From contig JAIORG010000180.1 in assembly GCA_021108255.1 (NCBI GenBank), positions 1-47,224 of the forward strand: a stretch of 47,224 nucleotides of DNA, read 5' to 3'. Origin of the DNA: Anaerolineales bacterium (GTDB lineage Bacteria; Chloroflexota; Anaerolineae; Anaerolineales; UBA11858). Numbering within the stretch: the stretch's first letter is position 1; the number at the start of each line of letters is the position of its first letter. Positions 40,305-47,224 of this stretch are shown in pieces. The position numbers and the translations under genes were made by a program. A model generated the notes under the pieces. The model was given only the letters and a program-made list of their open reading frames with translations, had not been told where the DNA came from and made no database searches.

Positions 40305-40412
40305 TCTTCTCCTCCTCAGATAACTCTTGTTGATGCTGTTATGACGGTTAGCATCCTTCAAAAGTTCCCGAAATCCGTTCTGGCGGTTTCAAGCACTCAG
40401 GAGCAGAGCAGA

Positions 40413-41078
40413 TTATTCAATTTTATAAATAAATTTCATGTCAGGATATTCTGTGAAAAAGTAATGGGCCCAAATGTATAAATGGTTAAATAGTGCCGCC
40501 AGTAATCCAGCTTTGGACAAAAACAGTAAGCCAGGAGCCCATAATAACAGGAACCCGAATAAATACATCGGATTCGATGACCACTGGAATATTCCTTTTT
40601 TTATAAAAGGCTGATCTCTGTAAATTTCAGGTTGAAAATGATCCTTGCCTAACGCTCTGTCTGCTCCAAAATACTTATACACCGAATAACCCAGATATAG
40701 TACCGGGGGAATACTCAGGACAGACAACAATATTCCCAGCCAGCCGGGGATAGGCAAAGTCCCCCGATTTGATATCGCCAACCCTAAAACGAATACCGGG
40801 CGCGCGATTAATAAAATCATAAAACCTATGCCAAAGACAGAAAATGCCCTTTCTCCAAACCACCCTGATAAAGTTTTATAATGAAGTTCAGCACGCCAGA
40901 AAATCAACACATAAACTTGATGTGCTACTGGAATCAAGATTGAGAGCAGCAGCCAGGCTCTGGTTGATAAACCCAGAAACGATCCCTGCAGGAAATCCCC
41001 CTGAGCCGCATTATTTACACCCAATAATAAAATAACCAAAGACAAGAAGTGATATTGCTGCTTCTCCAGAATCTTCAT
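40413..41078 (-). CDS. ICMT/PEMT-like membrane methyltransferase 1
   Basis: 221 residues, about five or six helices. The C-terminal NPMY-type motif (WSSNPMYLFGFLLLWAPGLLFL) followed by a HYFFTEYPD segment fits the isoprenylcysteine carboxyl methyltransferase / phospholipid methyltransferase superfamily, where SAM binds near such a motif. ATG 41078 has GAGGAG upstream. The catalytic Glu and Arg set is less complete than in its neighbour, so activity is uncertain. Substrate unknown. Confidence 0.65.
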   Translation of the reverse strand: MKILEKQQYHFLSLVILLLGVNNAAQGDFLQGSFLGLSTRAWLLLSILIPVAHQVYVLIFWRAELHYKTLSGWFGERAFSVFGIGFMILLIARPVFVLGLAISNRGTLPIPGWLGILLSVLSIPPVLYLGYSVYKYFGADRALGKDHFQPEIYRDQPFIKKGIFQWSSNPMYLFGFLLLWAPGLLFLSKAGLLAALFNHLYIWAHYFFTEYPDMKFIYKIE

Positions 41079-41138
41079 CTTAGCTCCTCTTCCCTTTTCA
41101 ATCCCTTTCAGGGGATCAAATTCCAATTAGATTTTTAC

Positions 41139-41666
41139 TCATTTATTTAGTAAATAGATAAATGGGGAAAAACGTTTAGTCTTATTACAATACTCCAGGT
41201 ATTCCTCACCAAAGCGAGCCAGGTTGTGTTTTTCCTCGATCCGGGCAGTCAGGAACACACCCACAAAAAGTATTCCTACCAAACCCCCACCCAATAATGA
41301 AGGCTCTTTCAGGAATGCTCCCAATCCGAAAAGCAGCAACGAACTGTACAACGGGTGCCGAACGAATCGGTATGCGCCAGATATAATCAAGCTGGTTGTG
41401 TCTTCAAAATCGCCAGCCGGATTTCCCCGGGTTTTAATTAATGTAAATCCATGGACGGCCAAGAACAAAGAACCTGCCAGGAAAATCCAGGAAATAATCT
41501 GCCTGCCCGATAACGGATCAATAAACCAGCGGTCCGCATTAAGGAATATCAGTCCCAGAAGACTGTCAAATGCCAGAAAACGAGTAAATCGGTAGGGATG
41601 GGGCCTGACGAGAGTAAAGGCCAGCAGCAGGGCAGAAAAAAATATCCAGAGTAAGAAATTCAGCAT
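41139..41666 (-). CDS. ICMT-family membrane methyltransferase 2
   Basis: 175 residues, about five helices. Shows the family end motif: RFVRHPLYSSLLLFGLGAFL, then ARIEEKHNLARFGEEYLEYC, with the RHPxY and the E…L…G..Y..Y pattern of isoprenylcysteine carboxyl methyltransferase-like proteins that methylate hydrophobic membrane substrates using SAM. ATG 41666 has AAGGA. Lies 60 bases upstream of the other methyltransferase on the same strand, so likely cotranscribed; bacterial members mostly have unknown substrates. Confidence 0.8.
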   Translation of the reverse strand: MLNFLLWIFFSALLLAFTLVRPHPYRFTRFLAFDSLLGLIFLNADRWFIDPLSGRQIISWIFLAGSLFLAVHGFTLIKTRGNPAGDFEDTTSLIISGAYRFVRHPLYSSLLLFGLGAFLKEPSLLGGGLVGILFVGVFLTARIEEKHNLARFGEEYLEYCNKTKRFSPFIYLLNK

Positions 41667-41741
41667 CGCTTATTCCTTTCTTTTAACCTCTACTCTGATT
41701 CTATTTCAGGGACTTTAATAACTGTACCCGGGTAATTCCTC

Positions 41742-42440
41742 TCAATTTTCGAGTGCTTCTACAGCATTCAAAACCTGAGAAATTTCTTTCACTTCCCGGT
41801 AACGATCCTGGCTGATCTCTGCCAGCGGGTCATCCTCATGAGACCAGGTAAGGTGGTCTGATAAATAAATAGCCCAGGCTCCAAGTTTCAATACCGGGAT
41901 GACATCAGATCGAAGCGAATTACCAACCATAATAAACCGCTGGGGGTCAATTTTATGCCGTTCCAGGATCTCGCGATAGACTTCTGGTGTTTTATCACTA
42001 ACCACTTCTACGGCCTGAAAGAAACCTGCCAACCCAGATTCTTCCAATTTGCGCTGCTGATGAAAAAGATCCCCCTTTGTAATCAGCATTAATGGATACT
42101 TTTTTGAGATTTCTTCCAACAACTGGCGGACTCCATCAAACATCTCAACTTCTGCAGTGAGCATCGCTTTCGCCAGATTAAGCAGCTTGCGGATATCCCC
42201 GGGATGAATTCTCTCCCCGGTCAGCTCGATAGCCAGCTCGATCATTGAGAGCGCAAAACTCATCACCCCATAGCCATAATACTGGATATTTTCTACTTCA
42301 AATTCATCCACTCTCTCAAGTGCATCTTGATTTATATTGTAGTCAGCCAGTATTTGCAGAAAAACCTGCCTGCCATGCAAGTACTCTTCCTCGTTTTTCC
42401 AGAGAGTATCATCTGCGTCAAAAGCAATCCAGTCAAACAT
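41742..42440 (-). CDS. HAD-superfamily phosphatase (YjjG-like)
   Basis: 232 residues. Motif I FDADDT (nucleophile Asp8, residues 7-12), motif II LITKG, a Lys in SDKTPEVYREIL and motif IV VGNSLRSDVIPVLKLG match HAD phosphatases with a small helical cap. Hydrolyses a phosphomonoester, perhaps a nucleotide or sugar phosphate. AGGATGAATT precedes the ATG. It follows the pfkB gene by 30 bases, suggesting a joint metabolic role. Confidence 0.88.
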   Translation of the reverse strand: MFDWIAFDADDTLWKNEEEYLHGRQVFLQILADYNINQDALERVDEFEVENIQYYGYGVMSFALSMIELAIELTGERIHPGDIRKLLNLAKAMLTAEVEMFDGVRQLLEEISKKYPLMLITKGDLFHQQRKLEESGLAGFFQAVEVVSDKTPEVYREILERHKIDPQRFIMVGNSLRSDVIPVLKLGAWAIYLSDHLTWSHEDDPLAEISQDRYREVKEISQVLNAVEALEN

Positions 42441-42470
42441 AATTCATCCTGTTTATGCGGGGCGATTCCA

Positions 42471-43379
42471 TCAGGTAAGCTTCACAGCTCCCAGATATTG
42501 CACCGTTCTGGAACCCATAATGGCTCCGGCCCGGCAGGCATCAGGCAAATCCTCACCTTTCTGAAGCGCTGCCAATAACCCGGCAGCGAAAGCATCCCCC
42601 GCGCCGGTTGTATCAATCACATTCTCAACTTGCGGTGCAGGAATGAGTATCCCCTGACCCAATTCTGACAGCCAGCATCCCTTCGATCCCAGTTTAATAA
42701 TGACTGCAGCTGCTCCCCTGGCGTGGAATTCCTCAGATGCGGATTCAGGGTCACCATACCCGGTTAAGAATTCCGCCTCCCGGAGATTGCATAAAAACAA
42801 ATTCAGATAAGGCAGCAGGGGCCATAAAAATTCAGGTTTATCCATTGCCGGGGAAATAACCACATCCAAAGAAGTGAATATGCCGCACTTCTGTACAAGG
42901 CTTAGCATATCCTTAAAGCCAGGATCAAGAAGTCCGGGCAGGACATAATATCCCGCAACATGCAATAATCGAACTTTAAGTTCTTTTAATCTGTCTGGTT
43001 CCAGAGATTCTGGTTGAAGTTTCGCATTAGCGCCTGCCGTGTGGACAAACCGGGGTTGGAAATCACTATCAACCAATCCAACACTAACACCGGATCCCTG
43101 GTTTTCAAATCGCTGAACAAACCGGATATCGATCCCCATTCTATCCCAAGTCTGGCAAAGGATCTCTGCAGCATCGTCGTCCCCAATGCAGGCAATTAAA
43201 TAAACCGTTTCTCCTGCCCTGGCAAGCCCGATTGCTGTATTAGATCCACAACCTCCCGGTGTCACTGCAGCTTCCTGAAAGGTAATTGAATCGTGCCTGG
43301 GAACATCATCAACTGTTTTACAAATGATATCCAGAGTCACGTTGCCGAGAACTGCAATTGCGTTATGATTCTCAATCAT
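42471..43379 (-). CDS. PfkB-family carbohydrate/nucleoside kinase
   Basis: 302 residues. The N-terminal GGCGSNTAIGLARAG and the C-terminal DTTGAGDAFAAGLLAAL (Asp near residue 262 is the catalytic base) are the two PfkB signatures. Could be a ribokinase, adenosine or sugar kinase; specificity cannot be read. ATG at 43379 overlaps the gatA stop by eight bases, so it is translationally coupled to gatA. Confidence 0.9.
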   Translation of the reverse strand: MIENHNAIAVLGNVTLDIICKTVDDVPRHDSITFQEAAVTPGGCGSNTAIGLARAGETVYLIACIGDDDAAEILCQTWDRMGIDIRFVQRFENQGSGVSVGLVDSDFQPRFVHTAGANAKLQPESLEPDRLKELKVRLLHVAGYYVLPGLLDPGFKDMLSLVQKCGIFTSLDVVISPAMDKPEFLWPLLPYLNLFLCNLREAEFLTGYGDPESASEEFHARGAAAVIIKLGSKGCWLSELGQGILIPAPQVENVIDTTGAGDAFAAGLLAALQKGEDLPDACRAGAIMGSRTVQYLGAVKLT

Positions 43380-44970
43380 TAGCAGGAAGTAGTGGAGGGC
43401 GTCTGTTACGCCACTCCTCGTTTGCCGTCACCTTCTCAAAAGCGCGACCCACCCGCAGCAAAAGGCCTTCTGAATAATCCGGCCCCAGGAATTGGGCGCC
43501 GATGGGCAAGCCCTTTTTATCAAAACCCACAGGGATGGATAAACCAGGAATCCCGGCATGATTTGTAGTCACTGTCAGCTGATCTGAATACTGCATTAAC
43601 ACAGAATCGCCGTAAACACCTCCAATAGGAAAAGCCGTAGTGGGGGTTGTCGGTGTCAGCAGTGCATCCAGGCGATAATTCCCCTTGGGATCAAAGATAG
43701 TTTCAAAATCACTCCGGATGAGCGCCCTGGCCTTCAGCGCCCGCTGGTAATATCCTTTATCAAATTGGGCAGCGCTTAAATAGATACCCATCAGCATACG
43801 AAGTTTTGGCTCCACGCCAAATGCGGCACCTCTTGTCTTCCGGTACAACTCCCGCAAATCTTCAAATGGTTGCTCCGTCCGGAAGCCATATTTCACACCA
43901 TCGTATCTGAGTAAATTCGACGAGGCTTCTACTCGTGAAATTACAAAATAAGTCGGGATCCCATATTTTGTGTGGGGAAGTGGGACATCAATCACTATAT
44001 CCGCTCCCAATTGAGCCAAAAATCCGGCTACACTTAATACAGCATCCTTGATTTCACCATCAATAGGATTTTCCTTAAGTTCACCAGTATCTGCATCAAA
44101 ATATGTAACCCTGAAAAATTCCTCCGAGAGACCAATCCTCAACCCACGGATATCTTTCTCCAGTTCAGCCAAATAATCCGGTACCGGGACCACTGCAGCT
44201 GTATTATCCCGGGGATCCTCTCCGGCGATTGCCTGCAGGACCAGGGCTGCATCTGTCACGTTTCGGGCAAGAGGACCAGGGCAATCCAGGGAAGATCCAA
44301 AAGCGATCAGCCCATAGCGGGAAACCCTGCCGTACGTTGGTTTTAACCCTACTGTTCCACAAAATGCGGCCGGTTGCCGGATTGAACCTCCGGTATCCGT
44401 TCCCAGTGAAATTGCTCCTTCTCCGGCAGCCACTGCTGCAGCACTGCCTCCGGAAGAACCCCCAGTAACCCTGCTGGTATCCCAGGGATTCCGGGGAACC
44501 GGTTTTAATGCGGATGATTCACTAGAAGATCCATAAGTGAATTCGTCCAGGTTAACTTTTCCTATCATCACGGCACCTGCTGTCTCCATCCGCTCTACGG
44601 CCGTTGCTGTGTAGGGAGCTACGTAATTTGATAGAATTTTTGAACCTGCTGTCGCAGGGATGCCTTTCACAGTAAAGATATCTTTGGCTGTATAAGGGAC
44701 TCCTGCCAATGGACCAGGACTTTCTCCTGCTTTTACCATCTGGTCTATCTTTTCAGCCTGTCCCCGGGCATGTTCATCAGCCAGCGTGGTGAACGCATGG
44801 ACACTACTGAGGTCTTCTTTAGATTGCGCCTGAGACGCGTCAACCTGTCCGACCCTGCCGTCCACATCCCGAACCCGTTCCAAAGTCTCTTCCAGTACTT
44901 CTACAGCAGATATCTGTCGGGTTTTAATTAAATCAGCGATTGCATAAGCGGGGAGATAATAAGTTTTCAT
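43372..44970 (-). CDS. gatA: Aspartyl/glutamyl-tRNA amidotransferase subunit A
   Basis: Amidates misacylated Glu-tRNA-Gln/Asp-tRNA-Asn with GatB and GatC. 532 residues, longer than usual (~485) because of an insert around 36-60 (DGRVGQVDASQAQSKED). The Ser-cisSer-Lys triad is visible: Lys96 (PYTAKDIF), Ser172 (TGGSSGGSAAA) and Ser196 (TDTGGSIRQPA). ATG 44970. gatC precedes it by three bases; gatB is not in the window. Confidence 0.95.
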   Translation of the reverse strand: MKTYYLPAYAIADLIKTRQISAVEVLEETLERVRDVDGRVGQVDASQAQSKEDLSSVHAFTTLADEHARGQAEKIDQMVKAGESPGPLAGVPYTAKDIFTVKGIPATAGSKILSNYVAPYTATAVERMETAGAVMIGKVNLDEFTYGSSSESSALKPVPRNPWDTSRVTGGSSGGSAAAVAAGEGAISLGTDTGGSIRQPAAFCGTVGLKPTYGRVSRYGLIAFGSSLDCPGPLARNVTDAALVLQAIAGEDPRDNTAAVVPVPDYLAELEKDIRGLRIGLSEEFFRVTYFDADTGELKENPIDGEIKDAVLSVAGFLAQLGADIVIDVPLPHTKYGIPTYFVISRVEASSNLLRYDGVKYGFRTEQPFEDLRELYRKTRGAAFGVEPKLRMLMGIYLSAAQFDKGYYQRALKARALIRSDFETIFDPKGNYRLDALLTPTTPTTAFPIGGVYGDSVLMQYSDQLTVTTNHAGIPGLSIPVGFDKKGLPIGAQFLGPDYSEGLLLRVGRAFEKVTANEEWRNRRPPLLPAND

Positions 44971-44973
44971 GAG

Positions 44974-45294
44974 TTAATCCAACTCCTCATGGGATATATC
45001 CGGAACCACGATATATCCATCTTCAAGTTCTGGTGCCTGTTTCAGAATATCCTCCCGGTGGGGATCCTGGCGGGTAACATCTTCCCGGGGAACAGGGCTG
45101 TTCATTGCCGTATAAGGAATTCCATGCGCTGCGGTGCCTGTTTCCGCATCAACGGGAATTGATTCCAGGACCTCAACAGAGACCATTTGATTGTTTAATT
45201 CCTTCCGCAAGTATTCACTCTCTCCTTCCGGAAGCTCCAGGGAAGCAAGATCAACCAGACGTTTAAATACATCCACTGAAATTTTATCTGTCAT
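44974..45294 (-). CDS. gatC: Aspartyl/glutamyl-tRNA amidotransferase subunit C
   Basis: 106 residues, a small belt subunit that stabilises GatA/GatB. The N-terminal helix (DVFKRLVDLASLELPEGESEYLRKELN) and the tail motif RQDPHREDILKQAPE match GatC. ATG 45294 with AAGGAAATTTTTTT upstream. The promoter is probably in 45295-45555, shared with the divergent glmS gene. First gene of the gatC-gatA-pfkB-HAD run. Confidence 0.92.
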   Translation of the reverse strand: MTDKISVDVFKRLVDLASLELPEGESEYLRKELNNQMVSVEVLESIPVDAETGTAAHGIPYTAMNSPVPREDVTRQDPHREDILKQAPELEDGYIVVPDISHEELD

Positions 45295-45555
45295 AAAAAA
45301 ATTTCCTTAAATAGCTTCAATCTAAAAACGGTATTCCTATTTTATCATTGATTAATTCCAGGGTCATTTCACCATCTGACAATCTAACCAGGAGCCGTGA
45401 TCTCCCACCCAACTCAGTGCCATACTCCCTTTAAAATAGTGTCATTAGGAAACTGCATCAATTACTCCCAGGTGGTAGAATAATTCCACTTTATCTGCCC
45501 ATTTCCCGGCAGATTATTAGATAACTCCATTAATTGGCTCAAGGATGGTATGCCT
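45295..45555. promoter_or_regulatory. Divergent promoter region between gatC and glmS
   Basis: 261 bases. Holds TTTAAAATAG near 45432 and TTATTAGATAAC near 45515 as possible -10 boxes on the plus strand, and AAGGATGG as the glmS ribosome site. A small CTGCC/GGCAG fold lies near 45498. No glmS ribozyme core was recognised. Confidence 0.4.
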
Positions 45556-47224
45556 ATGTGCGGCATTTTCGGAATTGTTACAAAAGAAACTCAAAATTTA
45601 GGCCCAATATTGATTAGCGCGGGTGAACGGCTATCCTACCGCGGCTATGACACTGTAGGTGCCGCGACCATCCCGCAGGAGGGAGAAATTGATCTCCGGA
45701 AGGATGCCGGAAGAATCCAGGATGTCGCTGAAAAATACAACTTTCAAGATATGCCCGGAGACCGGGCAATCCTCCAGCTGCGGTGGGCTACTTTCGGCGC
45801 CCCCTCCCAATTGAACTCCCAGCCGCATCTTGATACTGACGGGGATCTGGTCGGTGCCCACAACGGAAATGTGGTTAACAATATGGAACTAAGGGAACAA
45901 TTCGCGGCAGAAGGGATGACAGTTCGATCAGAAAACGACGGTGAAAGCTGTGTCCACGCGGTTGAACGCTACCATGATCAGGGACACGGAATGGTTGAAG
46001 CCCTCCGGATGGCAACCCAGGATCTGGAAGGAGATTACTCTTTCGTGATCGGTAAAGTAGGAGAAGATCGCCTCTATGCAATTAAAAAAGGATCAGGGCT
46101 GGTCGCAGGAATCACTGAGGACCTCTCCTGTATAGGCTCTGATTTACCCTCTATCCTGCCTATTACCAGGAACATCCTCCGCCTTAATGATGGCGAGATC
46201 ATCTCCATCTGGGCCGGGGGTTATGAAATTACCGACGTTGAGGACGGCAGCAAAATTGAGCGTGAACCTGAAATCGCCGAGGACAGTATGGAAGCTGCCC
46301 AGAAAGGCGGTTACGACCATTTCATGCTCAAAGAAATCCATGAACAGGGCAAAGTTGCAGGAGATTTACTGCATATGCTGGACAATTCCACAGATCTGGA
46401 TCCGTTTCTTGCTAAACTCGCGGGGGCCCGCAATATCTATCTAATTGCCTGCGGTACCAGTTATCATGCAGGTTTACTTGGTTCTGTTTACTTCAATCAG
46501 TTTGCTGGTAGAGCTGCTATACCTGTCCTTGCCCCGCAATTTGCCGCCCAATACGGCTCATCGGTTGGACCTGAGGATGTGGGGATTTTTATCAGTCAAA
46601 GCGGAGAGACAAAAGACGTATTGAACGCCATAAAAACTGCCGATGAACGCGGCATGGGTATCCTGGGGCTTGTAAATGTGGTCGGTTCAACTCTGACCCT
46701 GGTTAGTGAAGTCTATCTCCCGCTCACTTGCGGATATGAAATAAGCGTACCTGCGACAAAAACCTATAGCAACCAGGTACTGACACTTCTTTACCTGGCT
46801 CTTCGTTACGGTGGACATGATACGGACCCATTAAATGCTATCCCAGAGATGATGGATCGTACCCTGGAGGAAGTATCCGGTCAAATCAATCCCGCAGTAA
46901 AAAAACTTGCCGGGTGGGATGACCTCTACATTCTCGGTTACGGACTCACTTACCCGGTAGCCCTGGAAGGCGCGCTAAAACTCAAGGAAATTACCTATAC
47001 TCATTGCGAGGGCATGCTTTCTACGGAATTTAAACACGGGCCTTTATCTGCTGTCAGCGAGGGGTATCCGGTAATCTTTACGGTTGGCCCGGATAATATT
47101 CCCTTGATCGTCAGCGGAATCAACGAGGTTACCTGCAGGGGCGGCCACGTGATCGCGATTGGATTCCAGGATTCTCGCCTGGAAGGGAATGCCCAGGAAA
47201 CAATCATCATTCCAGAAATTGACG
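45556..47224 (+). CDS. glmS: Glutamine:fructose-6-phosphate aminotransferase, N-terminal ~556 residues (3' end outside window)
   Basis: First step of UDP-GlcNAc synthesis for peptidoglycan. The frame runs open to the window end. Cys2 (MCGIFGIV) is the Ntn nucleophile after Met removal. YRGYDTVGAA, RWATFGAPSQLNSQPH and AHNGNVV follow in the glutaminase domain. The SIS isomerase domain shows CGTSYHAG, SQSGETKD and KTYSNQ. Compared with the usual RWATHG and NAHPH, this protein has Phe and NSQPH, an uncommon change next to the glutamine site. ATG 45556 follows AAGGATGG. Confidence 0.9.
   Translation, partial: MCGIFGIVTKETQNLGPILISAGERLSYRGYDTVGAATIPQEGEIDLRKDAGRIQDVAEKYNFQDMPGDRAILQLRWATFGAPSQLNSQPHLDTDGDLVGAHNGNVVNNMELREQFAAEGMTVRSENDGESCVHAVERYHDQGHGMVEALRMATQDLEGDYSFVIGKVGEDRLYAIKKGSGLVAGITEDLSCIGSDLPSILPITRNILRLNDGEIISIWAGGYEITDVEDGSKIEREPEIAEDSMEAAQKGGYDHFMLKEIHEQGKVAGDLLHMLDNSTDLDPFLAKLAGARNIYLIACGTSYHAGLLGSVYFNQFAGRAAIPVLAPQFAAQYGSSVGPEDVGIFISQSGETKDVLNAIKTADERGMGILGLVNVVGSTLTLVSEVYLPLTCGYEISVPATKTYSNQVLTLLYLALRYGGHDTDPLNAIPEMMDRTLEEVSGQINPAVKKLAGWDDLYILGYGLTYPVALEGALKLKEITYTHCEGMLSTEFKHGPLSAVSEGYPVIFTVGPDNIPLIVSGINEVTCRGGHVIAIGFQDSRLEGNAQETIIIPEID

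Noticed and set aside
45295-45555. glmS ribozyme
   Set aside because: No recognisable conserved core sequence in the region upstream of glmS; the CTGCC/GGCAG fold is too small to be evidence.

Overview
The window looks like a chromosomal segment of an uncultured or little-studied member of the Chloroflexota, most likely class Anaerolineae. This rests on protein style, not on a marker gene. The signs are envelope lipoproteins and anchored proteins with long Thr/Pro stretches, a zinc-ribbon protein with repeated Pro-x-Trp-Leu motifs, a DUF6754-type membrane protein, a MutL-family ATPase with no mutase beside it, and many extended -10 promoters. No rRNA, tRNA, CRISPR array, insertion sequence or prophage was seen. 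The only possible phage-like annotation is a two-helix 'holin-like' membrane protein.

Layout. (1) 1-8728: end of an MFS exporter, then ileS behind a T-box riboswitch, then tyrS behind a short leader. The tyrS leader encodes a 16-residue peptide with tandem Tyr codons. After these come, on the minus strand, a UMF1-type MFS protein and a lone fumarase alpha subunit. (2) 8900-17539: eight co-directional genes that look like one envelope system. They encode a small soluble protein, a DUF6754 protein, two polytopic membrane proteins, a zinc-ribbon/acidic-repeat membrane protein, a MutL-like ASKHA ATPase, a beta-rich barrel/sandwich protein and a cell-wall protein ending in LPDTG. (3) 17639-25215: phosphohexomutase, a CNB/bacterial-PH membrane protein, def, recF, rsmG, a DUF4349 lipoprotein and a phosphoesterase. 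(4) 25497-30113: three tandem paralogous lipoproteins with LysM and M23 domains around a lytic-transglycosylase-like middle. (5) 30270-33490: an envelope-stress-like operon (DUF2089 regulator, DUF4097 protein, two small partners) whose proteins share one ~30-residue helical module, with a convergent PspC protein. (6) 33699-37088: an XRE-cupin regulator and a minus-strand sulfide operon (sqr, DUF1641, DsrC/TusE-like, DsrE2-like), with an inverted repeat over its promoter. (7) 37509-45294: small membrane protein, VIT-vWA surface protein, two ICMT-like methyltransferases, HAD phosphatase, PfkB kinase, gatA and gatC. (8) 45556-end: glmS, cut by the window edge.

How the parts relate. Housekeeping translation genes (ileS, tyrS, def, gatCA, rsmG) are interspersed with envelope genes. 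The two synthetase genes appear to be controlled by different amino-acid-sensing leaders: uncharged tRNA for ileS and, by inference, translation of Tyr codons for tyrS. Several promoters lie so close to the start codon that the mRNAs would be leaderless or nearly so, including the tyrS leader peptide itself. The strongest candidates for undescribed biology are the 8900-17539 envelope cluster, the leaderless Tyr leader peptide, and the shared-module DUF2089/DUF4097/PspC operon. All function statements come from reading motifs by eye; no database search was possible.
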